Source: IMCC2047 sp041395865 | GTDB taxonomy: Bacteria; Pseudomonadota; Gammaproteobacteria; Pseudomonadales; IMCC2047 | Direction of reading: 5' to 3' | Length of the DNA stretch: 64,000 bases | NCBI GenBank assembly: GCA_041395865.1 | Contig: JAWKZQ010000010.1 | Coordinates: 1 to 64,000, forward strand | Part shown: one piece after another, positions 17,774 through 26,138 of the stretch | How the letters are laid out: every line of letters begins with the position of its first letter | Numbering within the stretch: the first letter of the stretch is position 1 | Made by a program: the position numbers and the translations under genes | The notes under the pieces: generated by a model | The model's input: the letters and a program-made list of their open reading frames with translations, nothing else | Told to the model about the DNA's origin: nothing | The model's database searches: none

Positions 17774-18763
17774 TTAGTTGAGCTGAAGCGTAGGTTCGTC
17801 CAGCGCTGCCAGTTGTTCCTTTAATTCCAGGATATGTTCGCCCCAGTAGCGTTCGGTGTTAAACCAGGGAAAGTTTTTCGGGAAAGCCGGATCCTGCCAG
17901 CGCGATGCCAGCCAGGCGGCATAATGGATCATGCGCAGGCTGCGCAGGACTTCGACCAGACGTAATTCCCGGGGATTAAAATCATAAAATTCGTTATAGC
18001 CCTCTACCAGCTCACTGATTTGGGCCGTTTGCCGGGCTCGGTCACCGGACAGGAACATCCACAGGTCCTGAATGGCCGGCGCCATTCTTGAATCGTCAAA
18101 ATCAACAAAGTGCGGTGTTTCATCGCGCCAGAGCATATTGCCGCTGTGGCAATCGCCATGGGTACGGATGAGCGCAAGCTGACCTGTTTCGACAAGTATC
18201 GCATCAATACGCTGTAAAAGTTCCCGGCTCAAGCTGTCGTAGGCCGGTTTTAAATCAGCAGGGATAAAATGATGGCTGATCAGCTGAACACAATCATGGC
18301 CAAAATTACGGCTGTTCAGTTCGGGGCGGTGCGTGAAGGGGCGGGTTGCCCCTATGCGGTGGATGCGACCCATCAAGCGGCCGATGATCAGCAGGTTGTC
18401 CAGGTCATCGAGCTCCGGCGCATGCCCGCCCCGGCGAGGATAGAGTGCGAAGCGGAAACCCTCGTACTGGAACAGGCTCTGTTGTTCAGGGTTGCGTAGG
18501 GGGGTAACCACGGGAAGCTCCTGTTCGGCGAGTTCGAAACAGAACTGGTGCTCTTCGAGGATTTGCTCGTCGCTCCAGCGGTCGGGCCGGTAAAATTTAG
18601 CGATCAGGGGCGGCTGGTCTTCAAGGCCGACCTGGTAAACCCGGTTTTCGTAGCTGTTTAGGGCTAGCAGGCGGCCGTCGCACCAGTAATCCTGGCTTTC
18701 GACGGCAGACATCAGGAACTCGGGAGTGAGCCGGTTAAAAGGGTGTGGTGAAGGCTCCGGCAT
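17774..18763 (-). CDS. srkA: Stress response serine/threonine kinase
   Basis: A YihE/RdoA-type protein kinase with an aminoglycoside-phosphotransferase fold. At 329 residues it matches E. coli SrkA. The nucleotide lysine lies in PPLIAKFYRP, the catalytic loop is THGDCHSGNMLW, and the metal-binding DFDDSRMAPA follows. In E. coli it counters stress-induced cell death; its targets are unresolved. The frame is open 27 codons further upstream, but MPEPSPHPFNRLTPEFL is the family start. It lies eight bases downstream of the next hypothetical gene, so probably in the same transcript. Confidence 0.92.
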   Translation of the reverse strand: MPEPSPHPFNRLTPEFLMSAVESQDYWCDGRLLALNSYENRVYQVGLEDQPPLIAKFYRPDRWSDEQILEEHQFCFELAEQELPVVTPLRNPEQQSLFQYEGFRFALYPRRGGHAPELDDLDNLLIIGRLMGRIHRIGATRPFTHRPELNSRNFGHDCVQLISHHFIPADLKPAYDSLSRELLQRIDAILVETGQLALIRTHGDCHSGNMLWRDETPHFVDFDDSRMAPAIQDLWMFLSGDRARQTAQISELVEGYNEFYDFNPRELRLVEVLRSLRMIHYAAWLASRWQDPAFPKNFPWFNTERYWGEHILELKEQLAALDEPTLQLN

Positions 18764-18771
18764 TTTTTTGC

Positions 18772-19083
18772 TTAATCGATGACTTCGGTGAAGGGCTTGC
18801 CGGTGAGCTGGAGTGTGATTTCCTTTTTGAAGGTTTCGATGCACAGCTCATTGTCGCCTTTCCAGAAAATCTCCAGGATGTCGTCCATGTTTTCGTCGTC
18901 CGGATGATCCAGCTGGTTGTTCTCCGAGTAGGCAATAATCTCAGGAAACACAAGGCGCAATGCCGGGCGTTGGCTTTCGGGGCTATCCACGCACTCGATG
19001 AAAAGCATACGTACATCGATATCGTAGACAAGGTTGGCGATGTAGGGTGAGCAGTCGCCCAGTAATTGTTCGGTCAGATCCAT
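18772..19083 (-). CDS. Conserved hypothetical protein
   Basis: A 103-residue acidic cytoplasmic protein without signal or membrane segments. It may form a small alpha/beta domain (MDLTEQLLGDCSPYIANLV start; IETFKKEITLQL near the end). The ATG at 19083 is preceded by GGAG; a TTG at 19098 is in frame but has no better site. It lies upstream of srkA by eight bases, which suggests joint expression. I do not recognise the family. Confidence 0.65.
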   Translation of the reverse strand: MDLTEQLLGDCSPYIANLVYDIDVRMLFIECVDSPESQRPALRLVFPEIIAYSENNQLDHPDDENMDDILEIFWKGDNELCIETFKKEITLQLTGKPFTEVID

Positions 19084-19151
19084 CGTTAACTCCGCCAAGA
19101 AGATTGGTGTAGGGATTGTACTGGTAATCAGGGGTTATTGCGCCTGCTTTT

Positions 19152-19439
19152 TCAGCGGGGCTTGCTGCGTGCCTTTTTGCGGTAATACAGTGCCAGCCCG
19201 CAGACGCTAAAGTTAAGGACACTGGTGCCCAGGAAACTCGCGATAGAGGCCCACTCGCTGTACTTCTGCGTATAAATGTAGAGGCAGATATTGGCTACAC
19301 CGAAGAAAAACCAGCTGATGGCGCTGACGCCTTCGGCGCTACGCCGCAATAACATGGCATAAAGCTGGATAGCGCTGGCCGTCGGGAAAATAATTGCTGG
19401 AATGGTTCCGGCAGCCTGGATGATGAATTCGGTGGACAT
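19152..19439 (-). CDS. SemiSWEET-like / PQ-loop small membrane protein
   Basis: A 95-residue protein with three predicted helices (roughly 7-28, 38-57 and 64-84), the layout of bacterial SemiSWEET transporters, which work as dimers and carry sugars. IIFPTASAIQLYAMLLRRSAEGVS resembles the first PQ-loop segment, with a PT dipeptide rather than PQ, and the SAISWF turn precedes helix 2. The basic tail RKKARSKPR fits the positive-inside rule. Transport of a sugar is a family inference; other PQ-loop roles are possible. Confidence 0.65.
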   Translation of the reverse strand: MSTEFIIQAAGTIPAIIFPTASAIQLYAMLLRRSAEGVSAISWFFFGVANICLYIYTQKYSEWASIASFLGTSVLNFSVCGLALYYRKKARSKPR

Positions 19440-19474
19440 GGGTAAACCTCGGCGGCAAAGGCGCCATCAGGCAT

Positions 19475-19506
19475 GAAAAACGCCAGCCCAAAAGCGGGCT
19501 GGCGTT
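19475..19506 (-). terminator. Rho-independent terminator of gatCAB
   Basis: An 11-base perfect stem, AACGCCAGCCC and its complement GGGCTGGCGTT, around a six-base loop. On the minus strand it is followed by five Ts. It lies eight bases past the gatB stop and separates gatB from the SemiSWEET-like gene. Confidence 0.85.
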
Positions 19507-19513
19507 AGTTGGC

Positions 19514-20956
19514 TTAGGACAGCTTCTTCTGCAGGATTTCGTTGGTCTGTTGCGGGTTGGCTTTGCCCTTGGAGGCCTTCATCACTTGTCCCATAAAGAA
19601 ACCGAGCAATTTGCCCTGTTTCTCCTGCGGCGCGGCGCGGTACTGTTCCACCTGGGTTGGGTTGCTGGCGATCACTTCATCGACGATCGCTTCGATAGCG
19701 CCGGTGTCGGTTACCTGTTTCAGCCCTTTGGCTTCAATGATCGCGTCGGCATCGCCTTCACCGCCAAACATGGCTTCAAAGACCGTTTTAGCGATTTTCC
19801 CCGAGATGGTGTTGTCAGTAATACGCACCAACAGTCCGCCTAGTTGTTCCGCCGTAACGGGGCTGTTGGCGATATTGAGGTTCTCCTTGTTCAGCGCGGC
19901 CGACAGCTCGCCGTTGATCCAGTTGGCGGCCAGTTTGGCGTCGCCGGCGGCCTTTGCGGCACTTTCAAAGTAATCGGCCATTTCGCGACTGCTGGAGAGC
20001 AGGTCGGCGTCGTAGGCGCTGAGTTTGTATTGCTCCATAAAACGGTGACGTTTTTCGTGGGGCAGTTCCGGCAGGGCGTCCTTGATGGCTTGAATGAAGT
20101 CTTCATCCAGCACCACCGGCAGCAGGTCCGGATCGGGGAAGTAACGGTAGTCGTTGGCTTCCTCTTTGCTGCGCATGGAGCGCGTTTCGTTTTTATCGGC
20201 GTCGTAGAGGCGGGTCTCCTGCACGACTTTGCCACCGCTTTCGATAATATCGATTTGGCGTTCTACCTCATGGTTAATGGCGCGCTCGACAAAGCGGAAG
20301 GAGTTGATGTTCTTCAGTTCGGCGCGTGTGCCAAGCTCCTTTTGCCCCTTGGGACGTACCGACACATTGGCATCGCAGCGCATGGAGCCTTCCGCCATGT
20401 TGCCGTCGGAAATACCGATATAGCGGATCAGCGAGTGAATCTGTTTTAAATAGGCAACGGCTTCCTTCGCCGAACGCATGTCAGGCTCGGAAACGATTTC
20501 AAGCAGCGGGGTGCCTGCGCGGTTGAGGTCGATGCCCGTCATACCGTGGAAGTCCTCGTGCAGCGATTTGCCGGCATCCTCTTCCAGGTGCGCACGGGTA
20601 ACGCCGATTTCGCGGGTGCTACCGTCTTCGAGGGTGATTTCGATATGGCCCTTGCCGACAATCGGCAGCTCCATCTGGCTGATCTGGTAGCCCTTGGGCA
20701 GATCCGGGTAGAAATAGTTTTTCCGGGCAAACACGGAGGTGCGGCCAATTTCCGCATCGATGGCCAGGCCAAAGCGCACCGCCATTTTGACGGCCTCTTC
20801 GTTGACAACCGGCAGGACGCCCGGCAGGCCCAGGTCAACCGCACTGGCCTGTGTGTTGGGTTCGGCGCCAAAGGCAGTGCTGGAGCCGGAGAAAATTTTT
20901 GACTGGGTCGCGAGCTGGACGTGGATTTCCAGACCGATGACAATTTCCCATTCCAT
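19514..20956 (-). CDS. gatB: Asp-tRNA(Asn)/Glu-tRNA(Gln) amidotransferase subunit B
   Basis: The kinase and tRNA-binding subunit of GatCAB, which converts misacylated Glu-tRNA(Gln) or Asp-tRNA(Asn) to the correct amide. At 480 residues it is of normal length. Signature segments are visible: GLEIHVQL, YFYPDLPKGYQISQ, the metal and ATP region ending in DFHGMTGIDLNRAGTPLLEIV, and a YqeY-like tail (LLGFFMGQVMKASKGKANP). Third gene of gatC-gatA-gatB, 15 bases after gatA and followed by a strong terminator. Confidence 0.97.
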   Translation of the reverse strand: MEWEIVIGLEIHVQLATQSKIFSGSSTAFGAEPNTQASAVDLGLPGVLPVVNEEAVKMAVRFGLAIDAEIGRTSVFARKNYFYPDLPKGYQISQMELPIVGKGHIEITLEDGSTREIGVTRAHLEEDAGKSLHEDFHGMTGIDLNRAGTPLLEIVSEPDMRSAKEAVAYLKQIHSLIRYIGISDGNMAEGSMRCDANVSVRPKGQKELGTRAELKNINSFRFVERAINHEVERQIDIIESGGKVVQETRLYDADKNETRSMRSKEEANDYRYFPDPDLLPVVLDEDFIQAIKDALPELPHEKRHRFMEQYKLSAYDADLLSSSREMADYFESAAKAAGDAKLAANWINGELSAALNKENLNIANSPVTAEQLGGLLVRITDNTISGKIAKTVFEAMFGGEGDADAIIEAKGLKQVTDTGAIEAIVDEVIASNPTQVEQYRAAPQEKQGKLLGFFMGQVMKASKGKANPQQTNEILQKKLS

Positions 20957-20971
20957 GTACGTAACCTCTGC

Positions 20972-22426
20972 TTATTCGATGCCCGCTGGCGCCTGCTGGT
21001 GCCAGTCAGTGTGTTGCTGGAATTGATGCGCGGCATTGAGCAGACGCGATTCTTCGAAATAGTTGCCCATGATCTGCAGGCCAACCGGGCGATTGTTTGC
21101 AAAGCCGCAGGGGATTGAAATGCCTGGAATTCCCGCCAGGTTAGCCGAGATGGTGTAGATATCGCCCAGGTACATGCTCATCGGGTCGCCGCTTTTCTCG
21201 CCAATATTGAAGGCCGGGGTGGGTGAGGTTGGACCCATGATGACGTCGACTTCAGCCAGTGCTGCCATAAAGTCATTTTTAATCATGCGTCGCAGGCGTT
21301 GGGCTTTTAGGTAATAGGCGTCGTAATAACCCTCGGACAGGGCGTAGGTGCCGGCCAGAATACGGCGTTTAACCTCGCGGCCGAAACCTTCGGCGCGGCT
21401 GCGTTTATAGAGGTCCAACAGATCCTGTGGGTCTTCACAGCGGTGACCGAAACGCACGCCATCAAAACGAGACAGGTTGGATGAGGCTTCGGCCGGTGCA
21501 ATCACATAGTAAGCTGGAATGGCCAGCTCGCTGCGCGGCAGGCTGACTTCCTTTACGGTCGCGCCCAGTTTTTCATATTCGCGGATGGCGTTTTGGATGA
21601 CCTGCTGGACATCGCTATCCAGGCTGTCGGTAAAGTACTCCTTCGGCAGGCCGATACGCAGGCCTTGCAGGCTGTTGTTCAGATCGGCCCGGTAATCGGG
21701 GACAGGCTGGTCAATACTGGTGGAGTCCTTGGGGTCGAACCCGGCCATTGCATTTAAGAGCAGGGCGCAGTCTTCGGCAGTTCGGGCGAAGGGGCCGGCT
21801 TGATCAAGGCTGGAAGCGTAAGCAATCATGCCCCAGCGTGAAACACGGCCATAGGTGGGCTTCAGGCCGGTCACGCCACACAGCGCGGCTGGCTGGCGAA
21901 TGGAGCCGCCGGTATCGGAACCGGTGCTGCCAGGAACCAGGCGGGCTGCCACGGCGGCGGCAGAGCCGCCGGAAGAGCCACCGGGAACGGCGTTGGTGTC
22001 CCAGGGGTTTTTGACGGCACCGTAGGCACTGTTTTCGTTGGATGAACCCATGGCGAATTCATCCATATTGGTTTTACCGACACAAACGGTACCCGCTTCA
22101 TTGAGCCTGGAAACAATGGTGGCATCGTAGGGGGCAATAAAATTATCGAGAATCTTCGATGCACAGGTGGTCCGAACGCCCTCGGTACAGAACAGGTCTT
22201 TTTGGGCGATAGGGATGCCGGTCAGGTCGCCTGCCTGTCCGGCGGCACGCTGTTCGTCCGCCTGTTTGGCAGCGGCCAGTGCATTTTCTTCGGTGACGGT
22301 GATAAAACTGTTGTAGGTCGAGTCCAGGCGTTTAATCCGGTCCAGGTAAGCCTGGGTGATTTCAAGGCTGGAGTAGTCGCCGTTGGCCAGGCCCTGGCTG
22401 AGTTCGGCAATGGTTTTGTTATGCAT
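20972..22426 (-). CDS. gatA: Asp-tRNA(Asn)/Glu-tRNA(Gln) amidotransferase subunit A
   Basis: The amidase subunit of GatCAB; it releases ammonia from glutamine for the GatB-bound aminoacyl-tRNA. At 484 residues it is of normal length. The amidase-signature Ser-cisSer-Lys triad is present: Lys in GIPIAQKDLF, the cis-Ser in VPGGSSGGSAAAVA, and the nucleophile Ser in GSDTGGSIRQPAA. It lies between gatC (54 bases) and gatB (15 bases). Confidence 0.97.
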   Translation of the reverse strand: MHNKTIAELSQGLANGDYSSLEITQAYLDRIKRLDSTYNSFITVTEENALAAAKQADEQRAAGQAGDLTGIPIAQKDLFCTEGVRTTCASKILDNFIAPYDATIVSRLNEAGTVCVGKTNMDEFAMGSSNENSAYGAVKNPWDTNAVPGGSSGGSAAAVAARLVPGSTGSDTGGSIRQPAALCGVTGLKPTYGRVSRWGMIAYASSLDQAGPFARTAEDCALLLNAMAGFDPKDSTSIDQPVPDYRADLNNSLQGLRIGLPKEYFTDSLDSDVQQVIQNAIREYEKLGATVKEVSLPRSELAIPAYYVIAPAEASSNLSRFDGVRFGHRCEDPQDLLDLYKRSRAEGFGREVKRRILAGTYALSEGYYDAYYLKAQRLRRMIKNDFMAALAEVDVIMGPTSPTPAFNIGEKSGDPMSMYLGDIYTISANLAGIPGISIPCGFANNRPVGLQIMGNYFEESRLLNAAHQFQQHTDWHQQAPAGIE

Positions 22427-22480
22427 GGGATGATTTGTCCTGCAAAAAACTGGGGAATATTTTTGTGTCGAAGCTGTCTG

Positions 22481-22768
22481 TTAATCAATCACGCGGGGCA
22501 CCAGGTACAGGCCGGCTTCGGTAGCGGGCGCATGTTTCTGGAAGTGGTCGCGCTGGTTGGCTTCGGTCACCTGGTCGGCTCGCAGACGTTGTGTCGCATC
22601 CATGGGGTGTGCCATGGGCTCGACACCGTCGGTATTGACCGCTTGCATCTGATCGGCCAGGGAAATGATATTGGTCAGGTCCTGGGTGTAATCTTCAATA
22701 TCGCTGTCGTCAATGGCCAGTCTGGCCAGGTGTGCGGCATTTAATACGTCGTTTCGTTCAATACTCAT
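22481..22768 (-). CDS. gatC: Asp-tRNA(Asn)/Glu-tRNA(Gln) amidotransferase subunit C
   Basis: A 95-residue subunit that wraps around GatA and GatB and stabilises the complex. The N-terminal helix has VLNAAHLARLAIDDSD, and the C-terminal part has LRADQVTEANQRDHFQKHAP, both typical. First gene of the gatCAB operon. The 191 bases between it and the divergent mreB should hold promoters for both directions. Confidence 0.95.
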   Translation of the reverse strand: MSIERNDVLNAAHLARLAIDDSDIEDYTQDLTNIISLADQMQAVNTDGVEPMAHPMDATQRLRADQVTEANQRDHFQKHAPATEAGLYLVPRVID

Positions 22769-22959
22769 GATGAATTTCCGTCACTGTTTCATCGGTTTTT
22801 CAGGCATCGGAGGCGGCCCGGACAAAAGTGCAAAACTAACACATTTCTGCCTTGCCCTGAATCCCCAGCGTTGATACATTTGCGGACTTGTTGTGCGCCG
22901 CTGAAATTAGTCTATGTTTAGGGTGCCATTAGTTTAAGGAAAGCCACGAGCAACGCCAC

Positions 22960-24000
22960 ATGTCGATTTTTAAAAAAATAAGAGGTTTGTTCTCCACGGA
23001 TTTGTCCATTGATCTGGGTACGGCCAATACCCTTATTTATATCCGTGATCAGGAAATTGTTTTGAATGAGCCTTCGGTGGTTGCGATTCGCCAGGTGGGT
23101 AACCAAAAGACGGTGACCGCTGTGGGGATGGATGCCAAACGTATGCTGGGTCGTACGCCGGGCAATATTACTGCGATTCGTCCCCTCAAGGACGGCGTGA
23201 TTGCGGACTTCCTGGTGACTGAGAAAATGCTCCAGCACTTTATCAGCAAGGTGCATGAAAATAATTTTATTAAGCCCAGCCCTCGGGTGTTGATCTGCGT
23301 GCCCTACAATTCGACCCAGGTTGAGCGCAAGGCGATTAAAGAATCGGCGCTGGGGGCGGGTGCTCGAGAGGTTTACCTGATCGATGAGCCGATGGCGGCA
23401 GCCATCGGCGCAGGCCTGCCGGTTGAAGAGGCCGCTGGTTCCCTGGTGATTGATGTTGGCGGTGGTACCACAGAGATTGCCATCATCTCCCTGAGCGGCA
23501 TTGTGTATGCCGAGTCCGTGCGCGTTGGCGGTGACCGCTTTGATGAAGCCATTGTCACCTATGTGCGTCGCAACTACGGCAGTTTGATTGGTGATGCGAC
23601 GGCGGAGCGAATCAAGGAAGAAATTGGTGGCGCTTACCCAACCGACGAATTGCGTGAAATCGATGTGCGGGGCCGTAACCTGGCCGAGGGTATTCCACGT
23701 AGCTTTACCCTGAACAGTGCCGAAGTGCTGGAGGCATTGCAGGAGCCGTTATCTGCGATCGTCCAGGCTGTGAAAAGCGCCTTGGAACATGCGCCGCCTG
23801 AACTGGCTTCTGATATTGCCGAAACGGGATTGGTCCTTACCGGAGGCGGTGCTTTGCTGAGAGATTTGGATCGACTGCTGAGCGAGGAAACCGGTTTGCC
23901 TGTGATCGTGGCCGATGATCCGTTGACCTGTGTTGCACGGGGCGGCGGAAAAGCGCTGGAGTGGATCGATCACGGTGTTGACCTGACGTCCTCGGAATAA
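22960..24000 (+). CDS. mreB: Rod shape-determining protein MreB
   Basis: The actin-like cytoskeletal ATPase that guides lateral wall synthesis. At 346 residues it is of normal length. The phosphate-1 loop is DLGTANTLIY, phosphate-2 is DVGGGTTEIAIIS, and the adenosine motif is LTGGGALLRDL. The short amphipathic N-terminus MSIFKKIRGLF is a membrane-binding helix as in other Gram-negative MreBs. It is divergent from gatC. A hairpin terminator follows before mreC, so full-length mreBCD readthrough may be limited. Confidence 0.98.
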   Translation: MSIFKKIRGLFSTDLSIDLGTANTLIYIRDQEIVLNEPSVVAIRQVGNQKTVTAVGMDAKRMLGRTPGNITAIRPLKDGVIADFLVTEKMLQHFISKVHENNFIKPSPRVLICVPYNSTQVERKAIKESALGAGAREVYLIDEPMAAAIGAGLPVEEAAGSLVIDVGGGTTEIAIISLSGIVYAESVRVGGDRFDEAIVTYVRRNYGSLIGDATAERIKEEIGGAYPTDELREIDVRGRNLAEGIPRSFTLNSAEVLEALQEPLSAIVQAVKSALEHAPPELASDIAETGLVLTGGGALLRDLDRLLSEETGLPVIVADDPLTCVARGGGKALEWIDHGVDLTSSE

Positions 24001-24024
24001 CCTCTTTGCAGGCTTGTGAAAGCT

Positions 24025-24055
24025 AAAAGCCGTTTCGAAAGAAGCGGCTTTTTTA
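24025..24055 (+). terminator. Terminator-like hairpin between mreB and mreC
   Basis: AAAAGCCG (24025-24032) and CGGCTTTT (24045-24052) pair perfectly around a 12-base loop, followed by further Ts. Its position inside mreBCD could lower mreC and mreD expression relative to mreB. Confidence 0.7.
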
Positions 24056-24062
24056 TGGCTGA

Positions 24063-25037
24063 ATGTTTTGCCAAAAAATACCCGGTGTTACACTTGCGAG
24101 GCCGCTGTGCGGCAGAAGTTTTTCGTTTGTTTCAGGAATCAGCGCTATCAAATCACTATTTATAAAGGATTCGGAAATCGGTTTGCGTATGCTGGCGCTG
24201 ACCGTCGCTGCCCTGTTGCTGATTTTTACTGATTACCAGTTCCGTGAAACGGATAAGGTGCGCTCTGTCTTGACCACCTTGGTTGCTCCCATCCAGTATG
24301 TTGTTGATACCCCGCCGCGACTGGTTGAGTGGCTCAATCGCACCACGGCGGATTATCAGGAGCTTCATGCCGAAAACCAGGAACTGAAAGCGCAGGCCCT
24401 GGTTTTACAGCGCAAACTGCAAAAAATGACCGCGTTGACGGCAGAGAATATCCGCTTACGAGAGCTTTTAAATAGTACGGAGCAGCTGGATGAAGAGGCC
24501 AGACTGGCGGAAGTGATTGGTGTAGACCCCGACCCTTTTACACACGAAATTGTTATTAATAAGGGCAGTAATGAGGGGGTGACCGTTGGGCAGCCCCTGT
24601 TGGATGCCAGCGGTATTATGGGGCAGGTCATCTCGGTTAGCCGCTTTACCAGCCGGGTTTTGCTGTTGACCGACTCACGTCATGCCATTCCCGTTCAAAT
24701 CAATCGAAATGGTGTGCGAGCCATTGCTGCCGGTAAAGGTGTAACCGGTGAACTTGAGCTGTTGCACTTGCCGGATACCGCAGATATTGTGGCCGGAGAC
24801 TTGCTGGTCAGTTCCGGGTTGGGCGGGCGCTTTCCACCCGGGTATCCGGTTGCAACGGTTGGGGAGGTGGAGCATGACCCCGGCAAGCCATTTGCCAAGA
24901 TTATGGTGAGCCCGACAGCGCAACTGACACGTAGTCGGCATGTGGTGTTGGTAGCTCCGCGAAGTGAAAAAATAGAAACGCCCCATGTGCCTGCGCAGGA
25001 AGAGGCGTTGGTCAGCTCAACGGAGATTCTTCAGTGA
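24063..25037 (+). CDS. mreC: Rod shape-determining protein MreC
   Basis: The periplasmic scaffold linking MreB and MreD to PBP2 and RodA. One membrane helix (MLALTVAALLLIFTDYQF, near residue 43) is followed by a coiled coil (TADYQELHAENQELKAQALVLQ region) and the beta-domain (EVIGVDPDPFTHEIVINKGSNEGV; LLTDSRHAIPVQI; SGLGGRFPPGYPV). The start is unclear. The ATG at 24063 lies right after the terminator T run without a ribosome site, and resemblance to other MreCs begins only near residue 28 (IKSLFIKDSEIGLRML). TTG at 24183 or ATG at 24189 are later options. The stop overlaps the mreD GTG. Confidence 0.9.
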   Translation: MFCQKIPGVTLARPLCGRSFSFVSGISAIKSLFIKDSEIGLRMLALTVAALLLIFTDYQFRETDKVRSVLTTLVAPIQYVVDTPPRLVEWLNRTTADYQELHAENQELKAQALVLQRKLQKMTALTAENIRLRELLNSTEQLDEEARLAEVIGVDPDPFTHEIVINKGSNEGVTVGQPLLDASGIMGQVISVSRFTSRVLLLTDSRHAIPVQINRNGVRAIAAGKGVTGELELLHLPDTADIVAGDLLVSSGLGGRFPPGYPVATVGEVEHDPGKPFAKIMVSPTAQLTRSRHVVLVAPRSEKIETPHVPAQEEALVSSTEILQ

Positions 25038-25519
25038 CAGGTTATCGCGGCGGCTCCTGGGTCATTTATGTCTCTCTGCTGATTGCCCTGATGCTCAGTG
25101 CCTTGCCATTGCCGGAAAATTTGCAATGGTGGCGACCCGAGTGGGTGGTTTTGGTGTTGTTGTACTGGATTGTCGCCCTGCCTAACCGGGTTGGCCTGGG
25201 GGCGGCCTGGATCCTGGGAATCCTGTTGGATGTGCTTGAGGGCAGCCTGCTGGGGTTGAACGCTTTGGCGTTGACCATTGTTGCCTATGTCATGGTGCTG
25301 GTTTACCAGCGTGTCAGGATGTTCAGTTGGCTGCAGCAGGTGTTGTTTGTCTTTGCGCTGGTGGCGCTTAACCAGATTATTGTCCACTGGGTTAAGGGCA
25401 TCCTGGGGGTTTCCGCGCAAAGTTTGATGTTCCTGGTGCCGGCGTTTGTGAGTGCGATTCTCTGGCCAGCCCTGTTTGTTCTGCTACGCGGCATTCGACG
25501 CACTTTTCACGTTTTTTGA
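25034..25519 (+). CDS. mreD: Rod shape-determining protein MreD
   Basis: A 161-residue inner-membrane protein with about five helices, the MreC partner in the elongasome. Typical MreD features are RPEWVVLVLLYWIVALPNRVGLGAAWILGILLDVL (helices 2-3; the part WILGILLDVLEGSLLG is diagnostic). The start is GTG overlapping the mreC stop (GTGA), indicating translational coupling. Followed after 22 bases by maf. Confidence 0.94.
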   Translation: MTGYRGGSWVIYVSLLIALMLSALPLPENLQWWRPEWVVLVLLYWIVALPNRVGLGAAWILGILLDVLEGSLLGLNALALTIVAYVMVLVYQRVRMFSWLQQVLFVFALVALNQIIVHWVKGILGVSAQSLMFLVPAFVSAILWPALFVLLRGIRRTFHVF

Positions 25520-25541
25520 CCATCAGTAATTGGGTGGATAG

Positions 25542-26129
25542 ATGGCCTCTCTTTTTCTTGCTTCCACTTCGCCCCGTCGGCGCGAGCTTCTCCAGCAGAT
25601 CGGTGTGGATTTTGAGTCGCTGGCCGTGGAGGTTGATGAAACACACTTCCAGGGCGAAACGCCAGCGGACTATGTGCGGCGTTTAGCGTTACTGAAAGCC
25701 CGGTCTGGATTAGAAGCGCTTTCTGCCGTTACCGATGCCGTTGTTCTGGGGGGCGATACCACCGTGGTGTGCGAGGGGCAGGTTTTTGGCAAGCCCGTTG
25801 ACCGTGCAGATGCCTTGAGAATGCTGGGCATGTTGTCGGGTAAAACGCATCAGGTTTATTCTGCGGTTAGTCTGGTGAGCCGTGCGGATGAAGCGGTTCG
25901 CCTGACAGTGACTGACGTCACGTTCCACGCTTTGTCGTTGCGACAGCAGCAGTCCTACTGGGAAACCGGTGAGCCTCAGGGAAAGGCCGGCGCTTATGCG
26001 ATTCAGGGCTATGGAGCTGTCTTTGTCGAGCGTATACAGGGCAGCTACACCGGGGTTGTCGGTTTGCCCCTGGCTGAAACGGCGGAGTTGTTGGAACGTT
26101 TTGGTGTGGCGTTCTGGGCGCGCAGCTGA
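25542..26129 (+). CDS. maf: Maf-family nucleoside triphosphate pyrophosphatase
   Basis: Hydrolyses dTTP, UTP or modified nucleotides to monophosphates (house-cleaning). At 195 residues it is normal for the YhdE class. The N-terminal STSPRRRELL phosphate loop, the EVDET segment with catalytic acids, GGDTTVVCEG and GKAGAYAIQGYGAVFV are visible. It is the last gene of the mreBCD-maf unit. In relatives it is followed directly by rng; here rng is 20 kb away, across the accessory island. Confidence 0.94.
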   Translation: MASLFLASTSPRRRELLQQIGVDFESLAVEVDETHFQGETPADYVRRLALLKARSGLEALSAVTDAVVLGGDTTVVCEGQVFGKPVDRADALRMLGMLSGKTHQVYSAVSLVSRADEAVRLTVTDVTFHALSLRQQQSYWETGEPQGKAGAYAIQGYGAVFVERIQGSYTGVVGLPLAETAELLERFGVAFWARS

Positions 26130-26138
26130 TTTTCTGCG

